Both the position numbers and the translations under genes were made by a program. Shown in pieces: positions 10,901-19,055 of a DNA stretch of 64,000 nucleotides. Numbering within the stretch: position 1 is the stretch's first letter; every line of letters begins with the position of its first letter. The stretch comes from JAYEHK01 sp034659475 (GTDB lineage: Bacteria > Bacillota > Syntrophomonadia > Syntrophomonadales > Syntrophomonadaceae). Under the pieces are notes generated by a model, which was given only the letters and a program-made list of their open reading frames with translations, did not search any database and was not told where the DNA came from. The stretch spans positions 1-64,000 of the forward strand of contig JAYEHK010000155.1 in NCBI GenBank assembly GCA_034659475.1, in the 5' to 3' direction.

Positions 10901-13900
10901 GCATTGACATCAGGGCTTGCTGATATATTTTCAACGGATAGCATATTACGAATCGAATACGCTTGCAAAGTAGAGTTATACAGTGACCCATCCTCATTAA
11001 ATAACTTAACAGTAAGCTTGCCCCTGCCTTTCTTGTTAATCCAAATATTGCTTTCATCAATCATTATTTGGTGCTCGGTCAGCAGCATGGTAGCAAAAGG
11101 ATACTTAAAGGTTTTGTAATTTTGCCCGGCTAGTGCTGCACCCTTTTCGTTTAAGATTGAGATCGCTGCATTTGTGTCCTCTAAAGGTGTGCCCCACCAA
11201 AGTGCCTGGGTGTCAATTCTGATCTTTGGGGTTTGAGCATTGAGTCCAATGTTTCCGGTGGCATTTTTAATGCTTTCCAGGCGTCCGCTTTTCTTGTAGC
11301 GGTCTAAATGTTGCGTGCTGAAAAAAGGCTTATTCTGATCGACTGTTGGTTCAAGCGTTACTATGCTCTCACCAAAACGCAGCACATCTGCACCGGAAAG
11401 GTTACCCGAAAACTTGATAATTTGGAGCTGATATTCATCATTCCCAAAGTGAAACTCAAACACATAGTCAATTTTATCTGTGGCATTTACGCTTGAAGCC
11501 AGGGTTTCGCCTGCTTCCGTGGACCAAAAGTTGTTAACATCAAACGCTTGCCTATAAAAACCTTTGGTCGGGGTGATTGTCATGGGTTTTTTCCAAGCGT
11601 CTTTATTATCGGAAATCTCACTGCTTTCGCAATAATTTCCGTTTTTATATACGCCAGCACGGATCGTAACCGTACCGATGTAGGGAGTGCCGTCAGGATT
11701 TTTGAAGTTTAGGTCCAGCTGGGCGGCTTTCCGCAATACAAAGTTATTGATTGGATAAAGCTGTCCCTTGGAGCCGTCATTTTCACCTGATAGCAGATTG
11801 ACTTTATAAATCGTTCCCATATAGATACTACCGTCAAAGATGCTTTTGAGCTGCACATTGCCTTTAATCCCGTTCGGCTCATAAATGGCAACCGCACCCT
11901 TGTCATCGCTATTCACGGTTTTCTCTATACCATCCCCATTGGTGTAAATAAATTCAGTTAAGGCGAGAGGCATCGCCTGGAACAGGTAGAGTTTGTCCGT
12001 TAAGGTTTTAACCTCTAACCCTAAGGTATCGGTCATTCTTGATAATTTATGGGTTGCATTAATGGTGGCTGTTCCATCCTTTAAGCCGGCCAGTATAAAG
12101 TTGGCATCCGGCATATAAGATGGGAAATTATAATCTTCAATATTATTGTATCCGCCACCTTGAGAGTAGTTAATGTTGGCCACTTTGGAATCACTTGCTT
12201 GCCATTCAACCTGGTCAGTCACCAGACCATAGGAATAGTCACCATAGTTAATGGAGAGCTTGTTGGTCAAAGAAATGTTTCTTTCCAAAGCGACGATATC
12301 GGCGCTGGTCATGCCTGCTATGCGTCCTTCATTATCCATGGTAAAGGTCGAAGCGGGTTGTTTATCCACCCATATTTTCATGGCCTCCGCATCATAGACA
12401 TGCAACACAAAGGAATCATAGCTGTAGGCTTCATCACCCGTGTTTTTGATTTTGGCAGTGACCGTATACACATCCTTTAATTTGCCGCTTACATCAGCAA
12501 AATTAAGGGTATAGCTTCCACTTGCAGCCTGACTGGTGGTAACGGAAGCCCCGTTTTTAGCCACTGCAAACTCAAAATCACAGCCGCCTGTGGTGTCGTT
12601 TACGTTGGTTGACGCCCAATTTACAGCGAGTGATTGTGCCGTATCCAACATATAATAGCTGGCCGGGCGTTCGATCTTAACACTGGCAGGAGGGGATGCA
12701 ACGATAATATTCCCCACAGTTTCCACCTTTTCGCCAGAAACATAAGGATTTTGCGTGCTGATTTTAACGGTATAGGCGGGCTCCGTACCACTTGAAAGCT
12801 TGGTCAATTGCTCCCCAGGAATGGTAAAGGAGTTGGCATTTACCGCTGTATTTGCCGTATAGCCTGGTGTTTTTTCTGCCAAAGCTGCTACGGTTGCGTA
12901 GTTGCCCTCATAAAGTTCGACGCTAAAACTGGTATCTTTTTGGGGTTCATCCTGTTGGTTAATGTAGATTACATTGGTGCTCCACATCACTTGCACAGGC
13001 ACACCCATTTTGGTCGTGATCAACTTGCTCACGGATAGAGAGGGCTTACCCAGGTATACTTTAACAGTGAATTCTTCTGATGTCTTGATTACATCCTTGG
13101 TACCATCGTCCATGCCATTCATTGCAACCAGGTTAAATGTAACCTTTCCAACCCCCACCGGCGTAATCTCACCAGAGGTGGCCGAAATCGTAGCAATATT
13201 CGAATTATTGGAAACCCACTTGAAATCTTCGGTTTCGTGAAAAGTGGCGTTTCCGCTGTATGTATAAGTCAGCTTGACGAATTGTTCATCCCCTATATTA
13301 AGCACCTTGGACGTAGGATGGTTAATTGTCATCTGATCTGCAGTAACAAGTATCAGCGGAGCTTTCGTAAATTCAACACTTTTATTTGCTTCCATAATCG
13401 GTCTAAATACCGTGGGCGCTTCATCGGTAGCCATATAAAAAAGCATTTTGTAATCCCCACTGGCAGGCAGGTCAAACTCTGCAGTCAGCTTGTCCACTGC
13501 ATCTGTAATATAGAGGGGTATTTTGGTTCTCCCATTGTCATAGGACGCATAAAGACGTTGGACCGTGAACTTATCTTCGACTTGATCAGTATAGCTGATA
13601 AGCCAATTATTTTGTTTTTCACCAACGGTTAACGTTCCTTCCACGGCGTTTTTGTTTTGGAACAGATTGACTTCCAACTTGCCTTTGGTTTCGCCTGGCG
13701 AATAAGCCCCGGCTAAGGCATTGCCCTCTGCATCTTGTAAAGTCATACCGGTCATACTGTCAATCTCATTATAGTTAAAGGTCGTAGCCAGGCGTTCAAC
13801 GCCGCTTGGGAAAGTATATGCGCTAACTCTTTTATTGGATGTATCATAGGTATCCCCCGATATTCTGACCGACCAGAGGATTTCTGAAGCCTGGGGCGGA

Positions 13901-14565
13901 ATATCATACAGGAATGTAACTTTTGAGTGGGTAAGCGGTTTTGTGCTGTTATATACGCTTTTCGCGGTGTATTCTACGCCTTTATCGTCTTGCATGGTTA
14001 AGGTAAGCTCGGTCTTCTGCACAATAGGCTCGCTGAAGGTAACAACGATCGGAACCTGCTCACCTGCTTTAAAGGTTTTATTCGGCGAGCTTATCTCTTT
14101 CACTGTAGGATATTCATCATCTGAAACACGGGCATAAATGTCATAAGAGAAAGCGGAATCCGAAGTAAGATTGAACTGTCTGGTTGTACTAGGAGCTCTG
14201 AATGTCAGCCAAAGCGCATCTCCTTTACCAATGACTTGGCGATCTGGCTCCGATAAATTAAAGGGAACCACGGCGGGCGGCGTCTTCAGATCTATCGTAA
14301 GCGGTGTAAACGCACCGCTGGCATTTTTGGGAAATTGGTCTGTAAATTTGAACGTATCAGGATCATAATTGGTGCTCAGCGAATAGGTAGCTTTTATTGG
14401 TGCTGTAAAATTCAACTTCGTTGCCGCATTGTCAAGGAAAGCATTTCTTACAATTTCCGGCATCGTTAACTTCACACCCATGAGAAGCTCACCTTCACTT
14501 AGTCTATCACGGAACTCATATGCGCCATAGTCTATCACCAGTCTAGTAGAACTAGGTGTTTTCAT
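4906..14565 (-). CDS. giant SLH-domain surface protein, C-terminal 3219 residues (frame-split gene)
   Basis: This is a 3219-codon frame. Near the start are Ig-like strands and a first Big_2-like domain (about residues 412-492). Around 1600-1955 there are WxSxDG-type repeats resembling a beta-propeller (SDNGSPDVW, SIYKGSAW, IYDGSQW). CARDB-like domains follow (about 2030-2300), then a cadherin-like sandwich (2430-2490), Ig domains (2500-2700) and Big_2 (2778-2860). A Gly/Ser linker (about 2865) leads to a pre-SLH domain and three SLH repeats (about 3039-3219) that bind secondary cell-wall polymer. It has no signal peptide. Its ATG overlaps the stop of the preceding secreted fragment (TAATG). 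Removing one CGGCC unit of the tract at 14581-14595 would fuse the two into one protein of about 3,600 residues with a signal peptide. As written, the SLH product would stay in the cytoplasm. Confidence 0.85.
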   Translation of the reverse strand: MKTPSSTRLVIDYGAYEFRDRLSEGELLMGVKLTMPEIVRNAFLDNAATKLNFTAPIKATYSLSTNYDPDTFKFTDQFPKNASGAFTPLTIDLKTPPAVVPFNLSEPDRQVIGKGDALWLTFRAPSTTRQFNLTSDSAFSYDIYARVSDDEYPTVKEISSPNKTFKAGEQVPIVVTFSEPIVQKTELTLTMQDDKGVEYTAKSVYNSTKPLTHSKVTFLYDIPPQASEILWSVRISGDTYDTSNKRVSAYTFPSGVERLATTFNYNEIDSMTGMTLQDAEGNALAGAYSPGETKGKLEVNLFQNKNAVEGTLTVGEKQNNWLISYTDQVEDKFTVQRLYASYDNGRTKIPLYITDAVDKLTAEFDLPASGDYKMLFYMATDEAPTVFRPIMEANKSVEFTKAPLILVTADQMTINHPTSKVLNIGDEQFVKLTYTYSGNATFHETEDFKWVSNNSNIATISATSGEITPVGVGKVTFNLVAMNGMDDGTKDVIKTSEEFTVKVYLGKPSLSVSKLITTKMGVPVQVMWSTNVIYINQQDEPQKDTSFSVELYEGNYATVAALAEKTPGYTANTAVNANSFTIPGEQLTKLSSGTEPAYTVKISTQNPYVSGEKVETVGNIIVASPPASVKIERPASYYMLDTAQSLAVNWASTNVNDTTGGCDFEFAVAKNGASVTTSQAASGSYTLNFADVSGKLKDVYTVTAKIKNTGDEAYSYDSFVLHVYDAEAMKIWVDKQPASTFTMDNEGRIAGMTSADIVALERNISLTNKLSINYGDYSYGLVTDQVEWQASDSKVANINYSQGGGYNNIEDYNFPSYMPDANFILAGLKDGTATINATHKLSRMTDTLGLEVKTLTDKLYLFQAMPLALTEFIYTNGDGIEKTVNSDDKGAVAIYEPNGIKGNVQLKSIFDGSIYMGTIYKVNLLSGENDGSKGQLYPINNFVLRKAAQLDLNFKNPDGTPYIGTVTIRAGVYKNGNYCESSEISDNKDAWKKPMTITPTKGFYRQAFDVNNFWSTEAGETLASSVNATDKIDYVFEFHFGNDEYQLQIIKFSGNLSGADVLRFGESIVTLEPTVDQNKPFFSTQHLDRYKKSGRLESIKNATGNIGLNAQTPKIRIDTQALWWGTPLEDTNAAISILNEKGAALAGQNYKTFKYPFATMLLTEHQIMIDESNIWINKKGRGKLTVKLFNEDGSLYNSTLQAYSIRNMLSVENISASPDVNANFQAEMQRSIKAGTSFEAEDNFTQSALDFASGIQFGNDNFSLMLAPTADPTVFKGLLQLNPGDDVMDMGPQEDSFSMMLDDDEVKTNGTGKAGFAKSRELASGLKDDIESILDDSSGNSVKYQVGGYFSCKIIYNFETEKWEIRPIGGGIRAGISYQFSHTDTQWVGTVPCTFEIKLGAAVRLEFDAHRLYEPVSVQYSDEKDCIDYYWQEDQESVTDYLTNLRIKAYIYAFGGLGIDYTVIALKVGVFGQLVLENENQFLNRNYLDTEIANQAAGYNQTEKALSGSRLNLAGQVGIKFVAKLLFISYQATFASASFDKEWTYRNWDKINVYWEETTGDMLTMDNMSLAAQSYAAATGQDSVVISEAPALESRAYLNDYSRVWSTPGGTISALSLDTNNLAPSTLQSNAYPYANPLIADDGTMMVYLSDNGSPDVWDTTANYAVKESGSYADKGKINTDAASFGDSQLSFASNNSQAISAWVSLTDKIDKNAGDELTAPEMSMMINNTEVYASIYKGSAWTTERLTNNSTPDMAPVVATNGSRAIAVWRSVYAGDASNPTDFSGKDTIVYRIYDGSQWSPEDETRTLYNGVNGSVVGLKAAMTADGTAAIAYIIDTSGTRDASSYEVVYGVVGSSGESVNNVRLTNDITADQNPQLTVAEFSGNERFMLAWNKIDGEKSDIRLATFGNDGSPKEDFIDSLSSVSSGNNIGGNFKFVNTSAANKDFKNLSILWVEPDAATGSDSLKAIKFVQETVDDNQLTFTSAAIDVAQMPGKTDTTDKTVIDSFDAYVSNPATDEVKVIILGTESKNEFDTITSGDTTIMVPKTESKMFTATETYQNKAEITAADFNYTEIMAGFIMPIAFTVQNQGKDLITSVTIAYGTESKTFDNLKILPGTSNTLLANYSVPENIADLPYSGTATFGGTTVDMTGSETLPLAVADVGISKISTVKEQEGQREFAVTLYNSSDYKLNTSGKTVKLGFYDNSAYTAGTQVVPIVTITDPGELSLIDNGAYITNLSFDIKAYLLGKGKDEIPANGVTLYAKAWVVDSSDKELAEFVGENNFSTILCENLVQRNSGNAIKVDVKQSNSATATTAVLILQNLAMAAVTNGNVAVNLLDKGGNIIRTQYLSNTAEGLVTLGSEAVISKTFLFDTLGADVEAHYFSATADSMNADLQILAASGVGVGFDKDTTSYADLRANSLKSTNITAISANPNAKVMLKDAADTVLAEETGALAYTLPLAIGSNTFKVTVAPEGAGAQPKTYALTVANEEPASGSVTLTTSVPDTRGWWSCDSVPVALTATGLTNFIPTKMQYNVDNGDWTSKTYTSSPVDVTAITDEGTYVINAKLQDTNDYNLTANSLTVKVDRTAPAFGADKTSAMLAGNTVTVSTDVTDVLSGIYSVVMTRGSATYPMQKQAGTDTYTASFTANSIGEITIVATDMAGNIAQTATGSADSVLASITAPTATTGIANGTAKTAEALGLPATVTMVTDQGNVSASVNWDVANSSYDVSTTTEQSFNVNGTVTLPGGVVNTGNVDLTTSIGVTVNAAVITGKVNAITVSAASDATSVVNGSTLQMSVTVLPADATDATVTWSVENGTGNATISASGLVTGTGVGTVTVKAMANDGSGISGTKTITITSASTGGSSGGGSSAVAKTDLIKNADSTDNVKLKATEINKAKTLTINGNGANLVFGEDVLAEMKIKSSLEAAIKQVKAEELSESAKLIVGDRPVFDIKVIADGKTVTSFGKLSIELPYTPKAGEDISKLAAFYIADDGTITQMEGSRYDNVKKAIVFTTTHLSMYAVGEVIDIVADSKFTDVVQGSWAEGYIYYLADRGIVNGKTETTFAPNDSISRAEFVTILAKMSGNTLPQGTDQFSDVPANAWYAKYVAWASQVGVAKGANGHFNPNDVITRQDMATMITRYADSVAKYNLPEGNQSKTFADDAQIASYARSAVYAMQQAGIISGRGDNTFAPAANASRAEAAKMIVVLLQGKEK

Positions 14566-15707
14566 TAATGGAAAAGGACCCGGCCCGGCCCGGCCACTGG
14601 ATTGTAATATCGCTCTAATGCTTTTTCCAAAAATATTTCCCCATCAGCAGCCATACCGGGAAAGAGATTCGGTGCCGAGGAGCTATATAGGGTATAATCA
14701 TAGGTTTTGCTCATGGTTATGGGAATCAGTTGACTTGACTTTCCGTTGGAAAACAGACATCCGTTAAGGTCTTTCAGGCGCAAATAGCCTAAGGTAGCCG
14801 AACCATTCCAGCGTTCACTTTTCACATCGGGCAAATAAAAGCTTGCATATTTAGGAGAAGTCCCGGTCATGGTTATGGAGCCTAGTTCTTTAGAAGTCCC
14901 CAACATCCCCGGCAGATATTCCTGTGAAAAGGTAGCTTGGCTATTATATTGGCCCCCAGTTATATTATAAGTGATGGATACTTGGCCGTTATAGGCATTA
15001 GCAACAGCGCTGCAGTTCACAACTGGAACGGGAGCAACCGCAGCAGCAGTATACATCGCTTGTGCAGGGGCAGCAGGTTCAAGGTTTATCCCCTCGGTCG
15101 TAAGCTGATGTTCTAGGCTCGAAAGCATTTTCACATGTTCATCCGTTATCTGTATATTATTCTTGAGGAAATTCTCCTCAACAAATTGCATGTACGTTTC
15201 AAAGTCGATTAACTTGGCGATAAAGGCAAGGCTAACGGCTTGGTCGTCTACTTTGACCTCCCTGTCCAGATCAACATCGGGGGCATTCACAATGTCCCGC
15301 ATTTGGTCCAGAGTATAAAGCTTGCCCTCCATCTCTATTTTATAGCTAAGACGGTTGCCTTTTTCGTCAATGATCCCCATCGAAATCATTGATTCGAACA
15401 TAGCGTCGGCTTTATCAGCCCCGTACTCTTTAGAAAGTGCGGCAATAAGCTGCTCTTTTGCATCGGGATTATATGAATCCTCCACAAGTGATTTTGCGGC
15501 GATTTCAGGCTCTTCTTGGTCAGACAGTGGGATCGACTGCTCTCCTGCGTTGGGATTATATATCCCCTGCGTAGGTGAATTAGCAGCAATAGTCTGCTCA
15601 CTTGTGTTTGGATCATATGGCTCCTGTGCAAATGCATTTAGCGGTAATGTAGAAAGCAACATAATACATACCAGCAGCATAGATATGAATTTTTTGAAAT
15701 TTCTCAC
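14565..15707 (-). CDS. giant surface protein, N-terminal secreted part (380 residues)
   Basis: It starts at GTG with AAGGAG about 10 nt upstream. A typical signal peptide (MRNFKKFISMLLVCIMLL..., cleavage after AFA near residue 27) precedes three short repeats, YDPNTSEQTIAA, YNPNAGEQSIPL and YNPDAKEQLIAA (about 30-95). An acidic helical region (about 95-215) and a beta-rich segment with many Ser/Gly/Tyr follow. The frame ends at the (CGGCC)3 tract and overlaps the 3219-codon frame by one base. Read alone it would be a secreted fragment with no anchor. The simplest view is that it is the export domain of the giant SLH protein in its off configuration; an assembly or sequencing error in a GC-rich repeat must be excluded. 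Confidence 0.8.
   Translation of the reverse strand: MRNFKKFISMLLVCIMLLSTLPLNAFAQEPYDPNTSEQTIAANSPTQGIYNPNAGEQSIPLSDQEEPEIAAKSLVEDSYNPDAKEQLIAALSKEYGADKADAMFESMISMGIIDEKGNRLSYKIEMEGKLYTLDQMRDIVNAPDVDLDREVKVDDQAVSLAFIAKLIDFETYMQFVEENFLKNNIQITDEHVKMLSSLEHQLTTEGINLEPAAPAQAMYTAAAVAPVPVVNCSAVANAYNGQVSITYNITGGQYNSQATFSQEYLPGMLGTSKELGSITMTGTSPKYASFYLPDVKSERWNGSATLGYLRLKDLNGCLFSNGKSSQLIPITMSKTYDYTLYSSSAPNLFPGMAADGEIFLEKALERYYNPVAGPGRVLFH
14581..14595. repeat. (CGGCC)x3 tandem repeat at the frame break of the giant surface gene
   Basis: Three copies of CGGCC (plus strand), followed on the 14576-14580 side by the variant GGACC. With three units, the upstream frame ends ...GPGRVLFH-stop. With two units it would read ...NPVAGPGPFPLMKTPSS and enter the 3219-codon frame directly. 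Each unit is 5 bp, so gain or loss of a unit changes the frame. The tract can also form a stable GC hairpin. Confidence 0.85.
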
Positions 15708-15963
15708 TTTAAGTTTCTCCTTTCGCTTATAATGAACGAATCCTTTGCTTTGGCTCTTACCCCGAAAGCGTCACCTCCAACTTTTCTCGGTCTATCGTTT
15801 ATTTACTTGACCTAACAGATCGCCAGTTTGTATTATGTTAATTTATAAATCTTGCCAAAACACAACATCTGCGTGAAATGCCGTTATTTTCGCTATGGAA
15901 TGTAACATTAGCTGTTATAATGGATAATGTGTGCAGAATGACATTAGGGTGATAGGTAACAGG
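15708..15963. promoter_or_regulatory. divergent promoter region between the giant surface gene and LytTR regulator
   Basis: On the plus strand, TATAAT at 15916-15921 lies 43 nt before the regulator ATG, with no good -35 box. On the minus strand, TTGGCA, 17 nt and TAATAC (about 15830-15860) could start the surface gene with a leader of 100 nt or more. The leader is purine-rich with GGTGACGC and GGGGTAAGAGCC blocks. I could not match it to a known riboswitch. Confidence 0.35.
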
Positions 15964-16683
15964 ATGAAAATTGCTATTTGCGATGATGACAAGCAGGAGC
16001 TTTGGGAAATCATTCGGCTTGTGGAGGAATATTTTAGCGCTAGCCTGACGGATGAGAAAATAGAAGTGTGCAGATTTGAAAGCAGTTTAGCACTGAACAA
16101 ACAGCTTGAAGGCGGCAAGCATTTTGATGTTTTTCTTCTGGATGTCATTATGCCGACTATAAACGGCATTGCGCTTGCCGAAAAGATACGAAAAACAGAT
16201 CAGGTTGCAAAAATAATTTTTTTGACTACATCGCCAGAATTTGCAGTGAAGTCTTATTCTGTAGATGCATTTCATTATTTATTAAAGCCCATTGAAAAAG
16301 TCAAACTCTTTTCTGTTTTAGAAAAAGCCTGCAGTGATATTTGCAGCGACCTACAGCAATATATCGCTGTAAAAACACAAAACAGTCTCACCAAGCTATT
16401 CTTCCGGGAACTAATCTATGTTGAGGTAATAGAAAAAACCGTATATTTTTATCAAAAAAGCGGGGTTACGATAAAAAGCAGCACTACGCTTTCTCAAGTT
16501 GAAGCTGTTTTACTAAAAGATAAACGTTTCATCAAGCCTCATCGCTCCTATATCGTCAACCTGGACTACATCAAGGACCTATCACAGAAGGGCTTTACGA
16601 CCACAAGCGACCTATTTATCCCTATAACAAGAAGTGCTTTCAAAGAAGTAAAACAGGTATATATCAAGCATTTATTTCATTAG
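15964..16683 (+). CDS. LytTR-family response regulator (AgrA/LytR type)
   Basis: The preferred start is the ATG at 15964 (MKIAICDDD), giving 240 residues; an in-frame GTG at 15931 adds 11 residues with no domain value. The receiver domain (1-120) has the acidic pocket CDDD (6-9), the phosphoacceptor aspartate in FLLDVIMP (about 59) and the lysine in LLKPIEK (about 105). The C-terminal LytTR domain (about 135-240) has FRELIYVEV and FIKPHRSYIVNLDYI, the DNA-binding fold of AgrA and VirR. It probably receives phosphate from the kinase 24 bp downstream. Its divergence from the giant surface gene makes that gene a plausible target, but no LytTR direct repeat was confidently found. Confidence 0.9.
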   Translation: MKIAICDDDKQELWEIIRLVEEYFSASLTDEKIEVCRFESSLALNKQLEGGKHFDVFLLDVIMPTINGIALAEKIRKTDQVAKIIFLTTSPEFAVKSYSVDAFHYLLKPIEKVKLFSVLEKACSDICSDLQQYIAVKTQNSLTKLFFRELIYVEVIEKTVYFYQKSGVTIKSSTTLSQVEAVLLKDKRFIKPHRSYIVNLDYIKDLSQKGFTTTSDLFIPITRSAFKEVKQVYIKHLFH

Positions 16684-16707
16684 GAAGATTAATAAGAGGT
16701 AAAAAAC

Positions 16708-17976
16708 ATGTTGGATTATATAAGGTCTCTTCTTGCCTTTGTTTTCGCTATCAGTGTGATGTATATGCTCTTGGATTGTAAAATGAAACATAAGAGAACC
16801 CCCTATCTGTTGGGGTTTTACGTAACTGTCGTGCTAATTTGTGATGCGCTTATTTTACAAAAATGCGGGTATACATATTTTATGGGACTATATCCCCTTC
16901 TTGTCCACTTTCCTGTATTTTTAGCATTTGTGTTTGTATCAAAGTTCAAACCCATCAAGGTATTTTTTGTTCTTTTGACACTCGTCGCTTTAACCACGTC
17001 GTTTTCTTTGGTTGGACTTATTATTTCATATTTTTTTGACTCCAGCAGAGAAGTCGTGAACATTGTTTGCTATATCATGTATCTACCCATAGGGTTTATT
17101 ATTTACAAGTATATCCGTCCGTCATTTCTTTATATGATGCGTAACACAGATAAAGGTTGGTTAGGATTTTGCATTATACCGCTTTCATACTCTGTGCTTA
17201 TTTATTCTATCGGAATGTATAATTTGGACAAGGTGAGCATTGGACCCAATGTAAAGGATGCTGTGCTGCTCTTTATTTTGGTTTTTTCAGCTTATTTTCT
17301 GATTCTACGTTTGTTCAAACAAACCAGAGAACAGCTTACCCTGCAAAACGAACAGAATATATCACAAATGCAATTAGCCGCAGCACAGATACATTTGGAA
17401 TCATTACAAGAATCACAAAAAAAAACGCTCATCTATCGCCACGATATGCGTCACCATCTGGATCTGATTAGCGCCTATCTTACGGACAATAACCATGCAG
17501 CAGCACAAAACTATATTACAGAGGTCGAAGAAACCATTGAAGCCGCTACGGTTGAAACGTATTGCAACAATTACTCGGTTAACTTGATTCTGTCTTCGTG
17601 TATTGCGAAGGCCAGGAATGAACAAATTGCCGTTGAAACCCAAATCGATCTCCCAGAGAAGAACGCCGTAGCCAATATGGACCTTTGCATGATTTTGGCC
17701 AATGCCATTGAAAATGGTATCAACGCATGCAAGTGTATTCCCCGTATAAACGACAGAACCTTGAAAATCGTCTGCAAAACCAAAAACGATAAGCTCCTCA
17801 TACAAATCACCAATAGCTTTGCAGGTACGGTCAGCTTTGTTAACGATATGCCGGTAAGCATGGAGGAAAATCATGGCCTGGGCACGAAAAGCATTGCAGC
17901 AGTGGCTAAGAAATACAACGGAGTGTATTCCTTCACCGCCGAAGATGGAGTCTTTACGACAAGCCTTTTCCTATAG
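16708..17976 (+). CDS. GHKL sensor histidine kinase (AgrC-like)
   Basis: 422 residues. Six or seven N-terminal membrane helices (about 5-210) form the sensor, as in AgrC-type peptide receptors. A coiled coil (QLTLQNEQNISQMQLAAAQ, about 212-240) leads to the histidine box YRHDMRHHL (His about 247) and the ATP-binding domain with NAIENGINAC (about 332-341) and GLGTKSIAAVAKKYNG (about 392-407). The short HATPase_c_5 domain and the partner LytTR regulator are typical of quorum or envelope sensing systems. No agrB or agrD homologue is next to it, so the signal is unknown. The gene follows the regulator with a 24-bp gap and a GAGGT ribosome site, so they form one operon. Confidence 0.9.
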   Translation: MLDYIRSLLAFVFAISVMYMLLDCKMKHKRTPYLLGFYVTVVLICDALILQKCGYTYFMGLYPLLVHFPVFLAFVFVSKFKPIKVFFVLLTLVALTTSFSLVGLIISYFFDSSREVVNIVCYIMYLPIGFIIYKYIRPSFLYMMRNTDKGWLGFCIIPLSYSVLIYSIGMYNLDKVSIGPNVKDAVLLFILVFSAYFLILRLFKQTREQLTLQNEQNISQMQLAAAQIHLESLQESQKKTLIYRHDMRHHLDLISAYLTDNNHAAAQNYITEVEETIEAATVETYCNNYSVNLILSSCIAKARNEQIAVETQIDLPEKNAVANMDLCMILANAIENGINACKCIPRINDRTLKIVCKTKNDKLLIQITNSFAGTVSFVNDMPVSMEENHGLGTKSIAAVAKKYNGVYSFTAEDGVFTTSLFL

Positions 17977-18061
17977 CAAAAGAGAACCGCCCCTTGATAG
18001 ATATAGTCATGTCTTTGGTCTAAGGATATACCCATCCTGAAAACGGTTATAAAATATGTAA

Positions 18062-18103
18062 AAAGCTGCATGTTATCGCCAAAACGGCTCTTCATGCAGC
18101 TTT
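18062..18103. terminator. hairpin terminator between convergent genes
   Basis: AAAGCTGCATG and CATGCAGCTTT pair across a 20-nt loop between the plus-strand kinase gene and the minus-strand operon. The U-run is weak (TTTAATATATT). Confidence 0.55.
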
Positions 18104-18143
18104 AATATATTATCTTATGTCAGCGGTATCAACCGCAGCGTGA

Positions 18144-19055
18144 TTACGATTCTTCGACACTTCTGGCAGAGATCAGCCATGGAGCTGGGAATGGCTCCAT
18201 CAAGTTTTTACTGTTAACGCGTGATACCTCTATATGGATTGCTTCCGTGCGCTCCAAACCGTTTTCCCGAAACAAAGCCGGAAGAGATGTCAGGATCTCG
18301 AAGTCCAACGTGTAGATCACAAAATCCATGGCTGGATTGATGGCCTTCAGACTCTTTATTTCACTGCCGATCCTTGGAGAACCCACAATAAACGCAACGT
18401 CAGGCACCGGCAGCTTATCCGGGATACCGGTTTCAAGAGACTCCACGATGATTACGTTGTTGAGACCAAATTTGTCAACATTACATTTCATAGTCTCTCT
18501 ATCCCTGCGGTCATATTCCACAGCAATGACACTGCCCTCAGCAGCAATCATGGCCGCCTCCACCGCGATGCTCTCCCCCGAGATGATACATATATTATCC
18601 TGATCCCTCAGATTGAGTTTATTCATTATAACAGCCCGAACTTCCCTGCACACATACTGAACAGATCCGCAGGAGAACCGACTGTTCTCCATACCTATAT
18701 GATAATTGGTTGCAGCGTTGGGATTCAGAATCAACATTGCTGCAGAAGCATTGATCCCGCGATCTATCATGTCTGATAGCTTGTCGTGCTTGATCTCTCC
18801 GGATGGATCAGAGCCCTCATTGTACCAGATATCGCAATCCCCCAGTTCCGCATTCCACATATCGTAGAATATTTCCGGATGTCCGGCGTCCGTAAAAACC
18901 AGCACTGCACGATTGCTCATAATGGTCGGAATCAGGTTCTTATTCTTCCCTGTAATGTCCAGCATTTTCAGTTTTGCCAGATTGACCGGGGCGTTTTTTG
19001 AAAAATACTGGAGCCAGGATAAAATGACCTCATTGGTAAACATCGTCTGTTCCAC
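18144..19055 (-). CDS. degenerate CbiE/CbiT-like (precorrin-6 methyltransferase-like) protein
   Basis: About 303 residues from the GTG at 19055, which is 8 nt after GGAGG; a TTG at 19061 would be too close. The first half (ITGKNKNLIPTIM, VLVFTDAGHPEIFYDM) recalls CbiE. The second half (IISGESIAVEAAMIAAEGSVIAVEYDRRDRE, then PDVAFIVGSPR) follows the CbiT Rossmann methyltransferase pattern. The glycine-rich SAM motif expected there (DxGxGxG) is replaced by ISGES, so catalysis is doubtful. No other cobalamin gene is in the window. It is the last gene after the 2-oxoacid oxidoreductase genes, 69 bp downstream of porB, with the same direction and its own ribosome site. It may be a repurposed SAM-binding or regulatory protein for that complex; this is inference. 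Confidence 0.6.
   Translation of the reverse strand: MEQTMFTNEVILSWLQYFSKNAPVNLAKLKMLDITGKNKNLIPTIMSNRAVLVFTDAGHPEIFYDMWNAELGDCDIWYNEGSDPSGEIKHDKLSDMIDRGINASAAMLILNPNAATNYHIGMENSRFSCGSVQYVCREVRAVIMNKLNLRDQDNICIISGESIAVEAAMIAAEGSVIAVEYDRRDRETMKCNVDKFGLNNVIIVESLETGIPDKLPVPDVAFIVGSPRIGSEIKSLKAINPAMDFVIYTLDFEILTSLPALFRENGLERTEAIHIEVSRVNSKNLMEPFPAPWLISARSVEES

Noticed and set aside
15708..15860. Possible c-di-GMP or other riboswitch before the giant surface gene
   Set aside because: GGTGACGC and GGGGTAAGAGCC blocks recall riboswitch pieces, but the full consensus could not be matched by eye.
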